In this document: positions 11,390 through 21,370 of the stretch, piece after piece
Layout of the letters: each line of letters begins with the position of its first letter
How positions within the stretch are numbered: position 1 is the stretch's first letter
Source: Sipunculus nudus
Taxonomy: Eukaryota > Annelida > Sipuncula > Golfingiida > Sipunculidae
Assembly (NCBI GenBank): GCA_026874595.1
Contig: CM049314.1
Coordinates: 35,631,229 to 35,695,228 of the forward strand
Length of the DNA: 64,000 bases
Direction: 5' to 3'
Made by a program: the position numbers and the translations under genes
Notes under the pieces: generated by a model
The model's database searches: none
Told to the model about the DNA's origin: nothing
What the model saw: the letters and a program-made list of their open reading frames with translations, nothing else

Positions 11390-11672
11390 AGGATCCGTGG
11401 TTTCAGGGCGCCAGGTCTGGAAAAGTGTGTGTGTTGGCGGTGGGGGGGGGGGGGTTCTGAGTCCATTAAAATACGGTTGTTAGCCCTGAATAGGTAACCC
11501 CCCCCCCCCCCCCAATCCGCTTTTATTGTTGTTTGCTTGATGTATGCTTTCATAAGATTTGAGTGCAAAAGGATCGAGAAACACCTGTTATTCACAAGTG
11601 GGTTAGTCCGCCCGGGTTAATTCTTATGCACAATAGAGCTTTATCCCTTGCTGCCTGGAGGTCGATTGAATC

Positions 11673-12193
11673 CTAGACTGGTACTCCGCTCTATCATGGA
11701 TCTCTACCAATCAAAGAGACGGGCCTACAACGCCATTTTCAGTACTCCTGGCAGACTGGTTCCAACTCCAAAATAATAAACAAAAAACATTTGCTCGGAG
11801 AAGTTGCCAAAAGTTGGCTGTACATTTCATATAACATTAATTATTAGATTAATAGATATTAATGATAAATCAATGTCACATACAGTGGAATATTAAACTT
11901 ATTCAGCATATTGTATTATTAGTACATTCCTCATTCAAATTTAATGCAGCAACTCATTCTTCAATAATTTAAAATTAGATAAATATAGAAGTGACCAAAG
12001 AAAGTGATGTTACAAGACCCCTCATGGATAATCAACTAGAACCGTTTGAGCGTCCAAGACATCCGGGATGAGCGTGCAGATCGGAGTTTGGACCAGTCTA
12101 TCGGTAAGTCAAGAGTAGCAACTGGTAGTACCTAAGATGGCGTTGTACGCCATGATTGGTAGAGAACCATAATAGAGTAAAGTACCAGTCTGG
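11673..12193. mobile_element. 521-bp MITE with ~65-bp terminal inverted repeats
   Basis: The left end CTAGACTGGTACTCCGCTC is the inverse of the right end (inverse reads CCAGACTGGTACTTTACTC). Pairing goes on through CTCTACCAATCA and ACAACGCCAT. The flanks ATTGAATC (11,665-11,672) and ATTGATTA (12,194-12,201) agree in 6 of 8 positions, as expected for an aged 8-bp target duplication. Unit B at about 41,640-41,660 has the continuous flank GATTGAATTG without the element, so it serves as an empty site. No transposase is present. The 8-bp duplication would fit hAT-type elements. Confidence 0.75.
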
Positions 12194-12204
12194 ATTGATT
12201 ACAA

Positions 12205-12430
12205 ACTTTGCCGTAGGCAGTTCGGCTGATTGCGGGGGTATACTCTCCACTCAGGTCGGATAACACGCAAAAATCACTCAAAATGATGTGTACATTAAGA
12301 ATTATTTATTCTCATATCGACCTTGTCTATGCGGGGAAAATAGCCTTTAAAGTGAGGTTTGACACAGCGTCAAACGCAACGCGCTTTTAGAGAACATTGA
12401 GGACAAAGGTAGAGCAAACTCCTGTTACAA
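12205..12430. repeat. dispersed ~230-bp repeat, copy 3
   Basis: TTTGCCGTAGGCAGTTCGGC opens the copy and AACACGCAAAAA-like and GAATTATTTATTCTCATATC phrases follow. The last is shared exactly with unit B at about 41,755. Confidence 0.6.
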
Positions 12431-12880
12431 GTATTAGTATTATTAAGTGTTACTTAATTATAAACACAAATGGGACCCTCTTGCCATCCTTCTCAACAAT
12501 TAAAGGCAAGAAATGGACATTTCGCAGTCCTGTCCACTGAGCCACTGCTTGATAAAAGCCAAGCGGTACCACCGTATTTTAAATTGTAGATTTTATATTT
12601 CGAAAATCTTTTGATATAATTTGTGGTGTGATATACGTTACATGGCATTGTAAATATTCACAAAAAACATATGGATGTACTTGCTTGGTGATATTAAGTA
12701 ACTTAACTGGTTTCAAAATTGGTTAATATATAAATTGTGCTATGATGTTGGCGAAATAAGGCGATTTACAATTTAGCACACATGCATAATAAGTCAGGTC
12801 TTTGGACTGAGAATTGAATGTTTTTTTCAGTCAGAAATTTGGCTAAAAGTCAGGTTAAGCACGTCTGACCCCGTGACCAT
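12430..12880. other. duplicated non-coding block, second copy at 41,890-42,355
   Basis: GGCAAGAAATGGACATTTCG, TGATAAAAGCCAAGCGGT and AGTCAGGTTAAGCACGTCTG are shared with unit B in order. No gene is seen. Confidence 0.7.
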
Positions 12881-13791
12881 TAAGCCTAAGCCGGACACTC
12901 AAGAGACTGGAAGATTTTGTCCGTATTAGTGAGTTGTCCTGTTTAGAGGAGTTAGGCATATTGCGTCAATACGTCATTGAATGTTTCTGATACCCTATCT
13001 TTTCATTAAATGTATGCCTTATTTGAAATAGGCTACATAAATTTGATTTAAAATATTTTCAAAATAGCTTAAATATTCACTTGCAATTTAGAAATATCAT
13101 AATTAAAAAAAGAAAGACAAACATCATCTAGGCCTCGCAAACTAATATTGGCAGTTTCCCTTCGACGTATCATGCTTCAATCTTCTAAACAAGCGGCAGT
13201 TCATGAATGGCTGCACAAGGCATATTGAAGATTAATTATTGACAGCATCCGGACAGTATGATTATTTATTAAAGTATAGTCTTCACCACCCAATCACCAT
13301 AACAAAATTCAAACTGTCACAAACTATAATTACGACCCTTCCAGCCGGTCACCGATCACCTTGATGGAAAGCTTATATCTTCCTAATTGACCTGCCAATC
13401 TTAATTTAGTAATGATTATGTTATCAATACATTTAAAGAAATGAACAAAAATTTCGATACTGTATAATTACACATAACATTCTAATAGTTCACCACTTAC
13501 GCTTGTCCCCGGGCTTTCGCTTTGACCAAAACAGATCATACGAGGTCATGACCTCGGAGCGCAACCTCCTTGAAAGTATATGAACAAAACTAGTACCCGC
13601 GAGGTCTGTCCGCTTTAGAGGGTCTTAATATATACCGGTTAGCTGGCGGGACGGGAAATTTTGTCCGTTTTCCGGGATACTGAGTTTCAGTTAAACATAA
13701 TATAGAGGAAAAATTGAAGGGACTGAAATTTAGTGTCCGCAATAGTGAGTTGTCCGCTTTACTGAGTTCTCCGCAAGTAGGGGTTTCACTG
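12881..13791. mobile_element. pogo/Tigger-like DNA transposon relic
   Basis: Read on the minus strand, the right boundary is CAGTGAAACCCCTACTTGCG, followed by repeated GCGGAC phrases. This is typical of pogo/Tigger terminal repeats (Tc1/mariner group), and it is followed by TA. Further GTCCG-ATTAGTGAGTTGTCC phrases sit at 12,920-12,960 and 13,615-13,700. Unit B lacks this stretch: its sequence resumes at CCTATATTATTCTCT (42,595), matching CCATATTATTCTCT at 13,795. No transposase frame is visible and the left end is unclear. Confidence 0.55.
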
Positions 13792-13794
13792 TAC

Positions 13795-14560
13795 CCATAT
13801 TATTCTCTGAATAGCAGGGGGTGATCATATTTGCCATCTCCATTTGTTAAGAAGTAGGGGTGTTCATTTAATTTGTTTTGCCTGTTTAGGTGGCATTCAT
13901 GTTTTACTATAAGCTTAGTGTCAATGAGTAGACTATTTCTATATGAACTCCACGAACCAGGTCCGCTATTAGAAGATCACAGCCAGCACACACACAAACA
14001 GACGAACGGATCTCACATCTGACATACTACTCATGCATTAAAGGAAGAAGTGTGTGTTGGTATACAAACTAATATATATGAAAGCTCGAAACACTATATT
14101 ACCTAGCCTTTTACCATAAATTATTTTGCACTTCAAGACCAGATCGCTTTCATTCCAATTCGATAAATGCAACGGCAGGTTCAACAAATGTATGGTGATA
14201 AATATTCTTGCAATAGCCACTTCAAAGTATCATGATTTTTTTTATTATTTTTTTTTTTTTTGCGGGGGGAGGGGCGCTTTTCCCTTAAAGGGGCCTATTC
14301 CAAAATCTCATGTCTATTAACTATTATAATCCCTTGAAGCTATCATAAAACAAAGCCCTATAACGCCATTTAGACCACATACCGGTTGTTCGTTTTGTTT
14401 ATATACACATGTTTAAAACGTGATGAGAGTAATAGGCCTAATATTTCAAACACATTCTAAAAGGACATCTGGTGGAAATTAAGTCGAACGAACTTTGCAA
14501 ATAATAGTGACCTTTTCAACTTTCCAGCATATGAAATTAAACAAATAGATTATATATAAT
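13795..14560. other. duplicated non-coding block, second copy at 42,590-43,390
   Basis: It shares ATTATTCTCTGAATAGCAGG-like, TATTTCAATTCGATAAATG-like and CTTTGCAAATAA-GTGACC phrases in order with unit B. No gene is seen. Confidence 0.65.
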
Positions 14561-14602
14561 TCACATAAAAGTTAAGTACATCAAAATGATATGATATGAT
14601 AT

Positions 14603-14611
14603 AGATATATA

Positions 14612-14655
<44 letters not shown>

Positions 14656-14735
14656 ATCACTGTGATGAATTGAATCTGTGTATATACATGAACCTATATA
14701 TATATATATTTATATATATATATATATGTATGTAT

Positions 14736-14803
<68 letters not shown>
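14603..14803. repeat. compound (TA)n microsatellite
   Basis: TA runs at 14,603-14,652 and 14,696-14,803 are separated by a short unique stretch. The unit B counterpart near 43,440 is much shorter. Confidence 0.9.
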
Positions 14804-14804
<1 letters not shown>

Positions 14805-14806
<2 letters not shown>

Positions 14807-15340
14807 ATCAACTCGGCCCAATGCCGTTCATTAGAAACACAGAACGTGGAACGTTTATCAAGTAAGTTTCCTTATTTGCTGCAAAGTCATGCACGAGCAC
14901 GTATGTGGTACATACACATATATAATACTGGTACCTGCAAAAGACACTCAATGTAGGGACACGGTTTTTGTTGGTACATTAATATAACCGCAAGCTGAAC
15001 TACGTCAATTAATAACCGTCTTGTTATTCCCGACATATATTTAGTCAACATTGCGTATAGAAGCGTGACGCAAATCTAAAGATTTGGGACCATAGAGTCA
15101 ATTTCTCAAATGGTAGCCCTCGGGCCATGTTGGATGTCAGATTGGTCTGAAATTAATGGCCACAAATAATCTAAAATTGACCATCAAGTTATTGCGAAAG
15201 AATTATAAAGTTCTGGCCTTGCAATCTTATTCGATTAAATATGAATCATAAATTTAAAAGTACAAATCCCATCATGGGTGCAAATATCTGTTGAATTTTT
15301 CGAAAAGAGAGCCCTGTAATATGATACGGCGGGAGCCCTC
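14805..15340. repeat. recurrent non-coding module M, copy 1
   Basis: The core (TTGTTGGTAC...CTACGTCAATTAATAACC...GTATAGAAGCGTGACGCAAA, about 14,970-15,080) recurs at about 34,950, 43,612 and 55,722. The longer stretch up to 15,340 aligns with unit B 43,450-44,010. No gene is seen. Confidence 0.65.
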
Positions 15341-16320
15341 ATATGCACCAGTTGCCCCCAAGAACTTGAGAAAGATCGACGACAGTTCTTTGAAGAATTC
15401 CGCTCAAAAGAAACGCAGCGTTTGTTTTGTGGCAGCCATATTTGTCCTTTGGCAGTTCTGAAATTTAAAGAAGCATACTCTAGTTGCACAAAAATTCAGC
15501 TGTACACATCAAGTGCGTTTTATTTTCATCTTATTTAGTTCATATCCTTTAGGAACTCTTGTGTCTGAAATATTAGTCATGACGGTTCACCCTCCCGAGG
15601 GTTCAGTTATATTAGTCATGACAGTTCACGTTCCCCAGCCGAGGCAGCGGGAATCTTGCGCTTCTAAAGAAGCTTCTGATTTTCCCGCTACCGGCTTTGA
15701 CCGTTTATGATGCACTTAAAAACCAAGTGGCCTGTCTGCCGGAAAAAAAACTGATGATGTGACTAGCAGCTAACCAAATACCATTCATAAACACTCGACA
15801 GGCAACAGGCTCCACCCAGAAACCACGTGTGGGCCATTCTCTTTGAGCCTCTGGGCTGTTCAAACGGTTGCCGGGGCGAAGAGCTGTCAAAATTAACAAC
15901 ATTAGCTCCGTGTATTCCTCGCTTGACTGGTAAACCGTTTAGTCTTCCGGCACAGGGTCTCATCTGATTGGATCAAAATACAGTGATTTAATCAATCTGG
16001 AGACCTCATATTAACCGATCCTCCCTGAGGCAAATTTTCTCTAAGATATTGCGTACGAATAAACTTATATAATTTGCTCTAGCGACTATATTGAATTTTC
16101 TTGCGGGTCTGTTCATTCTATAGAACTAGAGTCCTTTTCTGTTTGAGATATTGCGGCCATATTGTTATTCGATCAGGTCTGTGATTCGAAGGGTCTGGAG
16201 CCCTTATACACACAAATCATCGCTTTAAACATTTTCAAAAGTTTTTGTATGAGCTTCACTCTCGCATTGATTGACGGAGGGACGGATAGACGGACGGACG
16301 GACAGGCAAGTCGATCACTA
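15340..16320. other. unit A-specific stretch ending in an ACGG-rich repeat tail
   Basis: No counterpart is seen in unit B. It contains two close copies of ATTAGTCATGAC(G/A)GTTCAC (about 15,573 and 15,612). The end, GGACGGACGGACGGACAGGC at about 16,292 followed by GATCACTATGATTAGCGC, is the tail typical of bivalve interspersed repeats. Short open frames here match no family I know. Confidence 0.45.
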
Positions 16321-16439
16321 TGATTAGCGCTGCATGACTAAATATTCGTTTACAGCTTTATGTCTGATTGGACAAATTCTAGATGAAGTGTTGAAACATC
16401 ATATTGTTTATTTGAACAGAATGAAAAATAAAATAATTT

Positions 16440-16620
16440 GAGGATGTAGTTGCGACCATTGATTAATATATATATAGCCGACAGCAAACGAGTTAACCGT
16501 TATATTTGTCACGCTCATGGTGGCAGTTCTAAACGTGCCAGACATCGGCCGTATCGCTTACGACACAGAAGTATATTGTGATAACTTTTCTGCCATCCAG
16601 GTGTAGAACTGACAATAAAA
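16440..16620. repeat. 3' part of module M, copy 1
   Basis: GATGTAGTTG-GA(C/G)-ATTGAT, a TGGTGGCAGTTCTAAACGTG-like phrase and AAGTATATTGTG-TAACTT match 35,140-35,280 and 55,868-55,975 in order. Confidence 0.5.
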
Positions 16621-16779
16621 GATAAATTATATGCACTTTGTGGAGCTGTAGTGATTGAAAGTTGTCGTGTTTTCATAAGTTACAATTAGTCTGTGTCACA
16701 TAAAGCTTTGTTTACACAAATTTATTGAAAAGCATTACCTTTATATTTTGCATTATTCCTTTATTAATATATTATATTC

Positions 16780-17150
16780 CAATTCCAGGAAAATTCAGGG
16801 TTTGTAGTTCTTGGTCTCGTGATAATGGTGAACATTTTCTCTAATGATTAACATATATACTTGTATGTAAGTGCAGTAAGATTTTACAGTATTTTTCATA
16901 TAAATATGACGAGGATTCTGTTAGATTATATAGAGAATTTATAACTATTTGATCTTTCTGGAATATTCTTATTTGAAATTTCCTGACTTTTCTTCCAATC
17001 ACCAATAACCGATTACCTGCTAAGATATAAAGAGTTCAATAGGTTAGAATAGTTTCATTTGATAAAACGGAAGGAATATTAGAAATAGAAGGACCCTTGT
17101 CCCAGTTGTACTGATTCATCCCACACCGCCTTAGAATCAGCTATATTTCA
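16780..17150 (-). pseudogene. relic of a TRIM gene 3' end
   Basis: TTGATAAAACG...GACCCTTGTCCCAGTTGTACTGATTCATCC (17,056-17,130) aligns with the last codons and 3' flank of the TRIM gene (1,770-1,875). About 20 bp around the original stop are missing and the frame is shifted. Only about the last 20 codons remain. The flank back to 16,780 aligns with 1,530-1,800 (CTTGATCTCGTGAAAATGG-like). It marks a further ancient copy of the TRIM gene between the two main units. Confidence 0.65.
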
Positions 17151-17159
17151 AGTAATCAA

Positions 17160-17330
17160 GGAGATTTTTCAATGAACTCAATAGGCAATTAGTTCCAGGT
17201 CTAGGTCTGACGGTTACGATTAGTGCCCTAAGAATGGGAGGGCCGGACGGGCATAAACCTTCGTTACAGCTCAAAACAACTGAAAATTAGAAAACTTTTA
17301 ATGGCCAGTAGGTTTATGTTTCATAATCAC
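17160..17330. repeat. right end of a pearl-like element (relic)
   Basis: GGTCTAGGTCTGACGGTTACGATT, GGGCCGGACGGGC and a degenerate end ACAGCTCAAAACAACTGAAAA resemble the right ends at 27,100-27,203 and 39,055-39,155. A copy in the same relative place stands in unit B at 44,935-45,185. Confidence 0.5.
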
Positions 17331-17336
17331 GGATTA

Positions 17337-17690
17337 ATTCACTTATCTGGGCAGCACATCGTCAAACACAGTAGACATGGATGACGAGGTCAACACCAGC
17401 GTAGCAAAATCAAGCGTTGCTTTTGGTAGACTCTGCTCCAGCTAATAGGAGCGTAGATCATCAATCTTGGAACTAATTTCCAATTCTAAAACGCAGTAGT
17501 CATTACTACCCTTCTGTATGGCGGCGAAACGTGGACTCTCTATGCAAGACATGCCAAACAACTGAACCACTTTCGCCTGACCAGTCATCGACTGATCAAC
17601 ATTAGCTGGAAAGATAAATTTCCATAAATGTAGGTCCTAACACGTGCCCGGATTAGCCTGACAAGTTATCTCCGGAAACACAAACCTGAA
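17337..17690 (+). pseudogene. non-LTR retrotransposon (LINE) reverse transcriptase C-terminal relic
   Basis: Translation gives, over two frames, TYLGSTSS...DMDDEVNTSVAKS...AFGRL and then VVITTLLYGGETWTLYARH, followed by an NISWKDK-like stretch and VLTRARI. YLGS, DDEVN-RIAKA-AAFGRL, TLLYG-ETWTLYARH and ISWKDK are the usual landmarks of the RT C-terminus in many animal LINEs. Two stop codons (near 17,440), at least one frameshift and further stops near 17,625 show that it is dead. The clade cannot be set from this piece. It is absent from the aligned place in unit B (near 45,190). Confidence 0.85.
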
Positions 17691-17699
17691 TCAACTTCA

Positions 17700-18118
17700 A
17701 AACCTTGATCATATAAGACATATTCGCAAAGCTATTGTTCAATACATATATACCGGAATCTTGATTACGTAATATTTACTTATTCTGATCATGTGGTAGG
17801 CTTATATCCTAACAAACTACTGCAGCATATAAACAGAAATATAGTTGACGATTTCCCTGTCATGCAAATTCAAACTTAATTTACTGGATCTTTGTTTGGA
17901 GGTTGTGTGCTAACCCATGAAGTGAATGTTGTCAAATGGATTATTACATGGAGCTCATGCTGTTGAGTCCATTGTCAGGCTTGCGAAATTGCCAGCAGCG
18001 GCTTATAAGAAGTATTATTTAATGAATGCGTTAGCTGTGTGACTTACTTTTCCATGTCAGTGATCACAACTGCGCAAAAAAGATTGGTCTATTATGCATC
18101 CCTCGGTCCCAAGGAAAC

Positions 18119-18168
<50 letters not shown>

Positions 18169-18640
18169 CACACTACAAAAACGAGAGAAAACGAGTGCTA
18201 AAATGTTCATAAATTATTCTTGGTCTCTGCAAATAACACATGCATTCCAGACGGCTATATTTAAACGTAGCACTTGATCTTTTGATAATATGCAGATCAA
18301 CTATCAAACCATCAAGAGTTTAGATCTTCTTAATTTCCTCATGACCCAAAATTGTTTTACTTTCAAATTGCATTGTAAGGCCTGAAACACGAGCATTTAT
18401 AATCTTACAGTAGAAATTCTACCCATACGAGTCACTTCATTTTTATTTTTAAGGCTGATGATTCGGCATTCCTAACTAGTTATTGATTTCTCAGTAAAGG
18501 CAAACACATCGAGAATATGGCTTGTGTGTGTGCGTTTGTGTTCTATAGACTTTGATAAAAAGACACAAGCCATAAATCTTGTATCTCTAGGCACGAGGCG
18601 CTTTGCTGCGTTGTGATCCCTACGCCTGTTGAAATTTAAA
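17700..18640. other. duplicated non-coding block, second copy at 45,200-46,150
   Basis: GGCTTATATCC, GACGATT-CCCTGT, GCAAATAACACATGC, CACTTGATCT and CAAACCATCAAG phrases recur in order in unit B. No gene is seen. Confidence 0.65.
18121..18166. repeat. (TA)n microsatellite
   Basis: Pure TA run. The unit B counterpart is duplicated (45,350-45,401 and 45,597-45,648). Confidence 0.9.
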
Positions 18641-19300
18641 CAAATGGTCCATGGGCCGTGACGCTTAGATGAATTTGACGTACAGGTTATGCATATATTA
18701 ATTATAAATGTTATGATCTGGTGACAAATATTTGATCAGGAACCTTGAACAATGAATAAAATGACCCCCAGAGTGTTAAAAATTAGTTTTTTGTCCAAGG
18801 GTTTTATATAAGATAGAGCGATCTTACTTAGGGTTTCCAAGGCGATTTTACCAAGAACTCAATAGATACTAAGGTCTATGTCAAACTGCTACGATTTGTG
18901 TCTATCTAATTTATCTTGTGCTAAATGTGAATATGGGCCAGAGTGACCTTCTTTAGTGTTTCTACGATGATCTTACATAATTATGGCCATGTCTGACTTT
19001 CTGGAGCTCAAAATTAAATTTCCCTTTCGTACCTCCAAGAATATATGGCATCATGGTGTTGAAGGATATTTGCCCAATACCTCCTGGAATATTAAGTTAG
19101 AAGGTATTAGGTGAAGCCGTAATGATATGTGACCATCTGACTTTTCACATTACTGAAATCATGTCATTTTATATATAATATATGTAACAGTGACCTTATT
19201 CAAGATTCAATGGAGACTTGCCAAGGACCTTCAAAATGAAAGGTTCTGAGACCAACAGTTACGTTTAATGGACTATGTGAATGTCTTGGTGTTCTAAATC

Positions 19301-19304
19301 ATAT
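19301..19304. repeat. target-site duplication ATAT, left
   Basis: ATAT at 19,301-19,304 is repeated at 25,806-25,809. Joining the flanks gives CTAAATCATATTGTTTGCC, which matches the monomer consensus (CTCAAAATCATGTTTTTGGCC), so the insertion site is reconstructed cleanly. Confidence 0.8.
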
Positions 19305-19802
19305 TGTAGCTGCTTATTTATTCTGGGAGGAAATTGGGCTTGGGCAACATGCACTCGCACAATTTAAAGAGATAAAATAACACTTTTTACTGGAATAAAA
19401 TTTAGAGCCTAAACCTTCAAAATATCAGGACTGCATATTATTATCTAGACTTATAAATGAAACAGAAAGATACTCACCAGACTAGATAAAAGGACTGCTC
19501 TTTGGATGTGGGTGGCTCTTCACCTGGGTAGCCGACATTGTCGTAAAACCAACCCCAAGGTGAAAAAGAAGCCATATACCCTCTGCCTGCCACAGAGGGC
19601 AGGCATAGGGGTCCACTGCTCGATGAACCAAGAGAGACCGGAATTGCCAGGGCAAGGGGTTTTATCTCTGAGGGGCAGAGGGCGAAGTCCTTAGCTGCCT
19701 GTGATTGGCTATGGGGCATCTCTATGTTTACTGTCAATCAGTGTTTATGCCCCGCCCCTGCATGACCAACTGAGGTCCAGGTCAAAGGGCAAGAATGTTA
19801 CA
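19305..19802 (-). repeat. 3' LTR (498 bp)
   Basis: On the minus strand the LTR starts TGTAACATTCTTGCC and ends GCAGCTACA. It appears identical to 25,308-25,805. AATAAA on the minus strand (19,315-19,322) near the LTR end can serve as polyadenylation signal. Confidence 0.92.
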
Positions 19803-19813
19803 TCCTTCCCCCC
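19803..19813 (-). other. polypurine tract
   Basis: The minus strand reads GGGGGGAAGGA directly before the 3' LTR. This is the expected primer site for plus-strand synthesis, and it sets the element's orientation. Confidence 0.75.
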
Positions 19814-20819
19814 TATAGGGAAAATTTTACACTTCAGTGGAAAATTTTGTGATAGCAGTCATAATATCTAGCCTTTGGAAAGGAGGGATTGTTTTTGTTT
19901 GTTTGTTGTATGACCAAAACATGGCTGGCAGGCTGTGTATAGGCTGTTAGCCGGCTACCCAACCCCTAACTCCCATGTTGGGAGGGGGGAGGTAGGTTTA
20001 TCCAATGCTACAACAGCGGGTAGGGAGTGTTCTCTCCCCACACAGTACCCCCAGTGATTAGGGACTTTTGCAGTCTGATAGTTGTTTTGAAAGTTCAGGG
20101 ATTGTGTAATTTTTATTGCACATTCAAAAACAATATAAAACATTCAAAGACACATCAATGATATTCAACATGCACCAGGTGCAATAAGTTGTTACAGGTT
20201 ACAGTCCATTAGTGAACCAGGTGGCCATAAAGGATTTAATAACATATCAGTCCAGTTGGTGGCGCCACAGGCCTCAGTATTAACTCAAGGTGATCTGCAT
20301 TTAAAAAAGCGTCCAATATCTGGCTGTAGTGAAATGTTGGCTCAGGTTGCAGCTTGCTGTAGCAGAAGTGCTGAACCGGACCACACTGGGAAGGCTGCAC
20401 TGATGGCTGACAACTGGTTCATGCGAAAATGGAGCATCTGAAAATACAAATACAACAGCGGCAGTATCTGTCCTTATGACACAAGTATAATTTTTGCGAC
20501 AATAACCTAGACATGACTATTTAAAAAAAATAGCTCTCACAAAAATTTATACATAATCAAACATTAAGAATGCTGATAAGCAGCCCCTTGGTAAAACATT
20601 AAAACAGTTAAACACTTGATCTAAGTTTTCAACTATACATGATTGAATAAAATTGACAACGGTTACATAAAGGGACCCTCAAGTAGGCATAATCTGGGCT
20701 CATTTCTCCATTTTATATGGAGTATATAAAACTAGGGGTAACTATGGTTCCCAACCCGAGTATCGCCCAAAGACACAAGGTGGGCAAAAGTAACCACTGT
20801 ATCAGATTAAATGGACAGT

Positions 20820-21370
20820 ATTTTCTTGTGCCCTGTCTGGCCTCACAACTGTAACGGAATTTATTTAGAGCCCCGTCTGGCTGAAACATGCCCCCTCGCT
20901 GGGCTAATAAATATTTCGACCACTGGTCTACTAATACAGCGAGATTCACTCGCACACTGTATCATCATCTGATCAGTGTTAAGACGTATATGCTTTCCCT
21001 CGGGTAAGCTTTTCATAAACAGTATTTATTCTGTGCCCTGTTTGGCCTCAAAATACAGACGGTATTTTAGGCCCCACACGGCCGAAACATGCCCTCTCAC
21101 TGGGGTGAACTATTAAGACCATTGGTCGACTTATCTAGCGAGATTCACTCGCACACTGTATCATCATCTGATCAGTGTTTAGACGTATTTACATTACCCT
21201 CAGGTAAGCTTTTCATTAACAGTATTTATTCTGTGCCCTGTTTGGCCTCAAAATCTAGACTTTTTTTTTAAGCCATGCTCGGCCGAAATATGCCCTCTCA
21301 CTGGGCTAAAATACGAATTACAACTGACCAAGTAATAATAATCAAGTAACAGCGAGATTTCTCGCTAAAT
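20820..21370. repeat. three ~200-bp direct repeats inside the LTR element
   Basis: TGTGCCCTGT(C/T)TGGCCTCA starts at 20,827, 21,032 and about 21,232. Each is followed by a GGC(C/T)GAAA(C/T)ATGCCC(C/T)CTC phrase and a CAGCGAGATTCACTCGCACA-like phrase. The third copy is shortened. Confidence 0.75.

Noticed and set aside
11314-11595. 93-codon minus-strand frame with a glycine run
   Set aside because: The glycines come from the poly-C tracts; it is an artefact of homopolymers.
19474-19737. 87-codon minus-strand frame, also present identically at 25,477-25,740
   Set aside because: It lies wholly in the LTRs; the identity comes from LTR duplication, not from a conserved protein.
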